From: Tiliqua scincoides
Taxonomy: Eukaryota > Chordata > Lepidosauria > Squamata > Scincidae
DNA: 64,000 bases
Direction of reading: 5' to 3'
NCBI RefSeq assembly: GCF_035046505.1
Contig: NC_089822.1
Coordinates: forward strand, 115,151,307-115,215,306
Position numbers and translations under genes: made by a program. Every line of letters starts with the position of its first letter. Within the stretch, counting starts at the first letter, position 1. The notes under the pieces are model-generated. The model was not told the origin of the DNA and did no database searches. It saw only the letters and a program-made list of their open reading frames with translations. This document shows positions 56,954 through 64,000 of the stretch, piece by piece.

Positions 56954-58146
56954 TGGGCAGTACTCCTTCCCTCAGAGAAGAATTCACCACCCTCCCTGTC
57001 CACTCGGCCAGTCCCCCCTGGGTGGATCTAATTAGCCATGCCGGACAAGGGTTGAGCGGGCAAAAAGATGGTCTCGCACTCCAGAGAATCCTGTTCACAT
57101 CCTCAGGTTCTACAAGCTGGAAAGAATCCCACAAGATTGGATAGACAGATGCCCCAGGGACATTATTAGGTACTGCTAATGTGGCGTCCAAGTCATGCCG
57201 GATCTGATCGACTTTGTCCGTGAAGTGCTTAGTGAACTCGTCACAGCAAGCCTCCGTGTGCGCCTCCCCATCAGTAGGGGGGTGAGATGGAGTAGGCCAC
57301 GAACCACACAGAAGAGCTCAGTCGGACAGTTCTCTGTAGACGTGATGGCGGCAGAAAAATATGATCTTTTAGCTGCCGCATTCACCTTAGAATAGGCTCT
57401 GGCCTCTATGCGGTCTGACTCAGCACAAGTCTTTTGCCACCGTCGCTCTAGATGTCTGCCCTGCCCCTTCATCATTCACAGGTCCTCAGAAAACCAAGGA
57501 GCTGCTCTTACTCTGCGGTTGGGCAGATGCCGCTCAGGAGCGATCTCATCCAGGGCCGTGGTCATCTCCCTGTTCCAGAGATCAACCAGGACACCAGGTG
57601 AGTTGCCAGCTCTGGCAACAAGTAAGTCCTGCAGAGCCCTCAGGAATCCATCCAAATCCATCAGCCTCCAGGGGCGAACCATACAATGCGGCCCCCTGCT
57701 GCTGTGGAGGCAAGAGGCTGCAATAAGCCTAAATTCCACCAGGAAGTGACAAAGGAGTGATCTTAATCTCCTCCACACCCAGATCACCATCAACCTGCCC
57801 AACAGTAAAAACTAGCTCCAGCGTGTGTCCCGCATCATGTGTCAGGACAGATATTCTCTGAGACAGACCCATGGTTGCCACGGTGGCCATGAAGTCCTGA
57901 GCCACAGCCATCTTGGGGGCCTCGGCATGGATGTTGGTCCCCCAGCACTAATAGGTGAGGGCACTCCTACACCATGCTCAAGATCACTCCAGTCAGCTCA
58001 GGCAGGGAGTCTGTTGGGCAGCACAGTGAGCGGTATCCCAACAGAATCCCTATTCTGTCTCACCCCTCCAACACGACATGAAGGCACTCAAACCCTGTGG
58101 ACCACTGGACAGGGTACCAAGTAAGATGGATGGTATCAGGATAGAT

Positions 58147-58461
58147 CAGGGGTCTCCAAACGTTTTGGCCAGAGGGCTGCATCAAATATCCGGCATGGTG
58201 TTGAGGGCCAGAAAAAAAATTTAATTATAAAATTTAAATAAATAAATTAGAGATGGAACTTAGATGAGTGAATAAATGAATGAATAGGCTCATTCATTCA
58301 ACCTCTCTGGCCTTCAGAACACCCTCCAGACACAATCAGAGCACAGTTCTGGTCATGTTCAGTTGAGTGGGCCAAAGGGGGGACAAGAGGTTGGCCACAG
58401 GCCGGAAAGAGGCTTGTTGCGGGCCGCATCTGGCCCCCAGGCCGGAGTTTGGAGACCCCTG
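58147..58461. mobile_element. hAT-type element nested in L2
   Basis: It starts CAGGGGTCTCCAAACGTTTTGG and ends GCCGGAGTTTGGAGACCCCTG, a 22-bp-class inverted repeat. The flanking L2 bases ggatagat and caacagac are weak remnants of the target duplication. No coding frame. Confidence 0.9.
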
Positions 58462-59109
58462 CAACAGACCATCGCAACCCCACCTCCCTGTCCCTGTAAT
58501 TGTGGCTGCTGCAGTACCCAGAAACCTGGGGGACAGATCTGGGATAGGCCTACACCTCCCATCTCATCCAGCCAGGTCTGATACATGCCAGGTCAGCGGC
58601 CTCATCCAGGATTAAATCCTGGATGAGCCAGGCCTTGTTATTCACTGACCTGGCATTCAAAAGCAGGAGTTTCAGATTAAGGGCCTGAGGGATGGAGGAA
58701 GGGCCAGAAAGAGGGACCGTCTATGACTGACCCTTGTTCTCCTGGAACATGCTGCCTGACTGTCACCGCCATATCTTCCGTAACCCGTCACTCTATTAAT
58801 GGTGGCTGCACTCCCACCCACCCCCCAACTCCCTTGAGATGTCAAACACATTACCCTTCCGCAGGGTTGACCCATAAACCACACATCCTGGACCACATAC
58901 TCCACTCGGCATTCAGTCACTGTCACTGCACTATTAAATTATTACTACATACAACACCCCCTATCACTGAACTCTCTCGCCCCCTGTCCCCCTCTCACGG
59001 AGCCAGAGGTCCCCACCTTCTCCCCATCCCCCTCTCATGGAGCCAGAGATCCTTACCTTCTCTGTGTCCCCCTCTTGTATTGGAATCGTGGAAGATCTGG
59101 CAAGGAGGG

Positions 59110-59640
59110 AGAATGTGGTGTCAGCAGTGGCCCTTTTAAGGGTAAGGCCTGGGCATTCAGCAGAGAGTGCGCTGCACAGCTGCAGCCACTTGAAGGCAAT
59201 AGGGCCCTCAGGCATTAAAGCACCTGATGAAGGGAGAGGTGGGTGTGGGTAGCAGAAGGAGGAAAGCTTGAAGAAGGGGAGAGTGGATTAATGGCTAATG
59301 GACTACTGGAACTGCTGATGGACTGATTGATGAATGGATTTTGGAGACTGCTGGAACAGACTGCTGGAGACACTGAGATTGGTGTTTGGCTGCCACGCCC
59401 AAGGCCTGCTGAGGACCAAAGTGCTGCTATAGTGGTGAAAGGAGCTGCTGGCAGGAGAGGGAGGAAGGAGAGCCTCTGCAGGTTAAACAGGTGAGCTACC
59501 CTGGTTGTGATAGGGACCAGCAGTGCTGCAAGGCAGAACTAGGGTCATTTTGGGGGAAAGAAGGGGAGCTAATTAACTAAAAGTAGGCCTAATTCTCTAA
59601 GTGAAGTCTGGACTGAGAATCTGGCAAAACTCACTCACAT
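59110..59640 (+). mobile_element. Possible LTR remnant
   Basis: The right part, gggagctaattaactaaaag to ctgagaatctggcaaaac, resembles the right end of the 36435 LTR (gggaagctaattagcc ... ggatttggcagaaca). The left boundary is unclear. Weak evidence for a distant member of that fossil LTR family. Confidence 0.4.
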
Positions 59641-60740
59641 GACAGCTCTTCAACCACCCACTCGCAGTCCTGCATTCAGTCTCACACAAACCCTAATGCT
59701 GACACAATGCTTCCTAACCCCTCCCAGATGTCCAATCATTAAACAGCAGGACACAACATTAAAGGGGAGGGTATAGTGCTGGTGATCAGGGATCCAAAGA
59801 TGATGAGCTGCTCAGCAACAAGGACCACAGCAAAGAGTCATACAGCCTCCTGATCCACTGTCTTGATCCACGGGCAAAGAGCCCTTAGGCTCTTGCTAAA
59901 GGCTTGCGCCTCTAGCACACCAGAGGCTAATGTACCTCAAGATGTGGGGACGAGGAGAAAAGGTAGCTGGAGTCCAGCAGCCGACCCCACAGGTGTTCCA
60001 CTCCTTGTCCTTCTGCAGCCTTCTCTCCCTGCTGTTCCACTGAGTGGAGGCTGTTCCCTCTCAACTCATTCCTCCCTCCACAGTTGTCTTACCCCTCTGT
60101 TTCACAAGGAGAAGGAAGGAACTTTTCCACAGGGAGATGAAGAATCTTTTTCCCTTCCTGTATTGCTTGGATAAGACTCAACCAGCCCCCAAACTGGCTC
60201 CAACACCAATCTGCAGCTCATCCAGCCTTATAATCTCCATGTCAGATTTAGATTTGGCAATACAGTTCGGAAAGGAGATCCCCCTTCTTCTTTGGTCAAG
60301 CGTTCATAACACTCCCCTAGCTGCTTTGAAGGAAGAGAAAGGCTGAGACTCCAGCTGTTCCCCCACAGGCCCTCTATTTATTAACCATGGTAGGTTACCA
60401 GAATCTCCATGCTCAGCAGCAGTTTACATCTGAATGGCAGATGCTGGGGACAGATGACAAGAAGTCCGGTGGCTTCATGTCTTGCTGATGGACTTCCCCA
60501 GAGTATTGGGCTAGTCACAACTGCAAACAAGATTTGGCCCACTTTGGTGTCATCCAGCAGAGCTCTTCTGTTTCCTGGATCTGAGTCTTACTTGCCTCTT
60601 GCTGCCTGGACAGATTTATCCCCAAGACCTGTTCCTGCCATGCCCATTCTCTGTTCCTGATTTTGTGACCCGCTTCTGTCAGATCCTGGCCATGCTCCTT
60701 GGGCAGATTTGTGTGGAGGCCTCAAGTCCTGCCTTCTGCA
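59641..60740. other. No gene recognised
   Basis: The longest frames are about 100 codons (59863-60174 and 60044-60346, overlapping) and show no domain. No named repeat. Worth a database search. Confidence 0.45.
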
Positions 60741-60744
60741 CTTA

Positions 60745-61610
60745 GAGTTGTCCTTTTCAGCCTTGAATAGTAGTCTTGTTGCAAGGTTGAAAGAAAGCAG
60801 GACTCAGTATTAGGAGTGAAGGTTTGCATGCAATTGGCCCATGGGACTCTTGTCTCAAAGCTTGGGCCCCTCCCTAATGGAGATTTGGACATTTATACAA
60901 TTTGCCGTCCTTTGTCCTCAAATCTAGACGATTCATTGGCTGAAATTTTACATCAGAGATGGGGCAAACACTTAATAGGTTACAGATAAGGTACAATTTG
61001 CATTAAAGATGGGAAATAGGTGGGCAACAAGTGGGCAAAACAACTGATTGGCTATGATTTACATACAGGTGGGGTTTCACCTTAAAACCTAGAAAAGTAC
61101 AAAAGTTTCTAAATCCTAGCAGGGTGCACTATAATACCATTTATCCAGTACTCAATAACCTGGTCATCATTCAAGCCAATTATACCAATTGTTTTGACAA
61201 GGTTTAGAATAACATCATTAGCAGAGAGCAGTATAACATAAAATACTTAAAGACAGGTGTGGAGATTGACATGACTTCATCCTGGCAGAACTTCGGACCC
61301 ATTTTTTTGGCAGGACTTCAGGCCCATCTCGTTAGTGTGGCCTGATACAGTTGCCTAGTCTCCTGTTATCTTTTACACCTGTTGCTTAACATAAACACCC
61401 ATGGGGCCCAGTTCGCAAAGCCAAGGTTTTTTTGGTCTTAAAGAGTCTTAAAAGTTTTACTAAAAACAAGCAATTTGATTTCTATGGCTTATTTTGATAT
61501 AACTATTGTGACCCTTTTACCTTGGGTACAGTTTGGCATCAAGGGATCACTTGGTCTCCATATTAGACATGTGCTTTTACTCTAAAAGCATAAAGGTTCA
61601 TAACATACAT
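60745..61610 (-). mobile_element. Possible retroviral LTR, minus strand
   Basis: Read on the minus strand it begins TGTTATGAACCTTTATGC. It carries two CCAAT boxes (agccaatcag near 61045 and agccaatgaa near 60935), the octamer atgcaaat near 60995, and a TATA-like tgtataaat near 60895, in the order of a retroviral promoter. No internal genes were found at either side. The right boundary is not defined. Fossil, low confidence. Confidence 0.4.
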
Positions 61611-61915
61611 TTACCAAGGCGTGACAGCTCATTGTCTGGCACTGGTACTTCTTGTTATCTCTGCTATATTTCAAAGGGTAAACAACCTGTATGAGGCCCC
61701 AAGCCCCAGCTTCAGTCCGACTGCAATTAAAGTCCACTAAGCAGCCTCTTTTTTTCATCTTATGTGTTGCTATGCTTTATACTGGGCTATCCAGTGGCCT
61801 TTACATGTGGGTTACAGTCTGGGGTCAAAGGTCACCGCGCCTTAGTCTTATTACACAGCAAATTAGTAAATTTCCCCCAGCTTTGTTCCCATACTAAGAA
61901 AGGCTTCACCTATTT

Positions 61916-63184
61916 CAGTGGTGTAGCTAGTGAGAGGCGGGAGGGCGGTCCACCCTGGGTACCAGCCTGGGGGACACACACCACAAATGACTCAACATTG
62001 CTAACATCAAGGAGTTTACGAATAACGCCATCATGCTATATACCCTTGAATGCGGAATTTCCAGCAGAATGCAATGGAAAACACCAGAGTGAAATCTCCA
62101 TTCTATCAAGTTATGGCCAGAAAACCGGAAACCAAAAAATGCATGGAGCCCTATGGAAAGTGAAACTGAGCCATATTGTGTGTTTACTTGCAGGTAGGTG
62201 AACTTGCCTTAGTCCATTGGAAAGCGCAGGCTGAGAGGAATCCAACAACACCAGAATAGTTCCTATCCAATGAAAGCAGACCCAAAAAAAACCCAAGAAG
62301 GAGTTTTCTCCTTCCAAGCAGAGGAATGTATTGAGCCCTATGGAAAGTGAAAGTAAGCCACACAGTCACATTTACTCATGAGTAAGAAACATGCCCAGGC
62401 TCCTGGTCAAGTCAGGCAAAGGAGAATGCAAGACTAGCTGCATAGTCCCAATCTGATGAAAGTGAAGCTAAGCAAATACTCCAGAAGGCAGCACCTCCCC
62501 CCCCCCCAAAGGAATGAAACAGAGGCTTCAGCTGGTAAGGTGAATTTTTATTTGTATTTAAACTTGTAAAGCCAGGTGGGTCCTGATAGTGATATGCTTG
62601 AAATATAAGAACTTACCCTGGACACTAGGGAGGGCTGAAAATTGCATTTCTATTTTTTGTGGGGGGGGGGGGGGGATTTTACAGAGAAAATTCACTTGGT
62701 GAAACAGGGCTGGCTTCCCCTTATTTAATTATTTGTTTTTCTTTAATTTAATTATTTATAATTATTTATTTTATTTTGCTTGATGATGTCACTTCCAGCC
62801 ATTACACCCACTTCTGGTGGGTCCGAGACAGAATATCATTTTAAAAAGTGGGTCCCAGTGTTAAAAATTTGAGAACCACTGCTTTAGCTCAAAACAGGCC
62901 AATGAGACGTCCTGGGGGGGGGGTGACACCCTACTGACCAAAATTCTGAAAATCATGGCTTTTAGCAATAATGCCATCATGTTTTAGTCATCATGTTTAG
63001 CCTCCACAGGCGCCTAGGATCCTGCAGAGTGGAGCTCCACGGATCCTCCTCCTGCCCGCCTTACAGCACGTTTGCAACTGTGGTCTGTGCCGCAGAGGCA
63101 CAGCGTGGACCACAGGATTGGGCTCTGTATGGGGTCCCAAAAATTTATGGGCCCCATGTGTCAAATGACCTAGCTACGCTACTG
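61916..63184 (-). mobile_element. Composite hAT-like repeat, both ends present
   Basis: Ends are CAGTGGTGTAGCTAGTG and CTAGCTACGCTACTG. The flanking 8-mers acctattt (61908-61915) and acctgtta (63185-63192) agree at six of eight positions. The inner order is the reverse of the 48.3-kb copy: end block, modules with tttacttgcaggtaggtg and tttactcatgagtaag, poly-C/poly-G runs, AT-rich block, hAT-like end gagaaccactg at 62870-62880, second end block. Confidence 0.82.
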
Positions 63185-63192
63185 ACCTGTTA

Positions 63193-64000
63193 CATTTCTG
63201 TGCCTCAGGCTGCTGTTAAAGGCACATAAGCACTGCCAGAAAACATTTGGCAAACATACTTGTGTCTGGGTTCAGTTCTCCATAGTAGTGAATGGCCTGC
63301 TGTAACAGAGGTCCCCTCCACACCCCCAAGCTGTCAGCCTGACCAAACAGATGTGGAGTGCATTAGCCTGAGGCTGGCTGGTTGGCTGACTAAGTAGCTC
63401 TGAGCAGTGGGCTTGCCTTGTGAGATGCACTTTGCTGGGCACTGCCTGCAGAGGACAGATGAATTATTCAGAGTACATCCCTCCCCCCAGTATTGGGTCT
63501 CCTCTGGCCTCGAAATGCTCCCTATATTTCATGTTCTCCAACCTTCCTCATGACATCCCGGGCTCATGTCCAGTTTTAGAAAAGCAGAAGAGCCTGCTCC
63601 ATGTGGGAGCGGGTGGACAATTAAGGTTGGGGTGTGGTGCCAGTTCCTTCGTCCTCTTGTCTTTCACAAGCCAGTGAATCTGAAGCTGTGAAATCAGTCG
63701 TGAATGCGCAAAATCACACCCACTCTCAGTTTGTGATAGATAGCAGAGAATTAATTCTTGTAGCCATAAGGAAACTGGGTAAGGAATGGGTGGGGGAGGT
63801 GGTGTGGTGATGGCAACAGAGGGTTGAGAAAACGCTGAAAGAGATCTTGACAAAGGGATCTCCTAATAAGGTTGCCACCTTTTGTACTGCACCTATGCCT
63901 TTAATAGCAGCCTGACACACAGCAGATGCTGAATTTGCTTTGTGGTTCTATACCTAGACACCAAGAAAAGCTTCAGTGTTTACATTTCAGCTGGTGAAAG
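63193..64000. other. No gene recognised
   Basis: Short frames only on both strands up to the end of the window. Confidence 0.45.

Larger units (their letters stand above)
55775..58950 (-). mobile_element. L2 LINE, nearly full span, decayed
   Basis: On the minus strand, in order: 5' leader; DLACIRPGWM-like and CPPGFWVLQQPQLQGQGGGV (endonuclease, 58620-58470); AGHTLELVFTVG and VEEIKITPLS (57870-57740); APWFSEDL and MMKGQGRHLERRW (57500-57420); VVVHPLLKKPSLDPTNLNHF, SGFRPGFGTETALVALVDDL and LLDLSAAFDTIDHGVLLGQL (reverse transcriptase, 56890-56570); YANDTQLFLSFPP (56340-56300; YADD altered to YAND); LNLDKTEVLL, LDYCNALYMGL and LLRRLHWLPVC. Several frameshifts and stops. It is interrupted by a CR1 tip and a hAT element. 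The 3' untranslated end is missing. Confidence 0.92.

Noticed and set aside
56230-57475. Several long open frames on both strands between 55.4 and 58.6 kb
   Set aside because: Minus-strand frames are pieces of one decayed L2; the plus-strand frames, including the 235-codon one at 55840-56547, are shadows of it.

Overview
The window looks like squamate reptile (lizard) DNA. It is gene-poor and dense in CR1, L2, R4/Dong and L1 LINE fragments, tRNA- and 5S-rRNA-derived SINEs, very many short hAT-type non-autonomous DNA transposons with 8-bp target duplications, and small palindromic elements ending in CAATCCTA. Host genes have introns with GT-AG borders. No bacterial-type gene, CRISPR array or operon is present.

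Two host genes can be read, both on the minus strand. (1) A three-exon caveolin gene (exons 10700-10548, 10161-9974, 8274-8124) encodes 163 residues and resembles caveolin-2 most closely. (2) A vasopressin V2-type receptor, AVPR2 (exons 26901-26052 and 24408-24206), encodes 350 residues with all seven membrane segments. In mammals CAV3 sits beside OXTR, the sister receptor of AVPR2. A caveolin beside AVPR2 therefore looks like the other half of the same ancient duplication, and this is the most interesting point of the window. No CAV1-like exon was found downstream of the caveolin, so this is probably not the usual CAV2-CAV1 locus.

Layout: 0-8 kb holds hAT elements, a 5S-derived SINE, a 265-bp fold-back element and a GC-rich repeat. 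8-11 kb is the caveolin gene. 11-24 kb holds an L2 3' end, hAT elements, a composite hAT-like element and an L1 remnant. 24-27 kb is AVPR2. From 27 to 64 kb I recognise no host gene. That part holds terminal-inverted-repeat elements, a 5S copy, an R4/Dong LINE, several copies of one modular hAT-like family (15.8, 32.3, 43.2, 48.3 and 61.9 kb, plus fragments), a family of fossil LTRs (36.4, 38.9 and 50.0 kb), two CR1 copies meeting in opposite orientation near 47.17 kb, and a nearly full-span but decayed L2 on the minus strand (55.8-58.9 kb).

All family names come from reading the sequence and from memory of conserved motifs; no database search was run. Boundaries of old repeats are approximate unless target-site duplications are stated.
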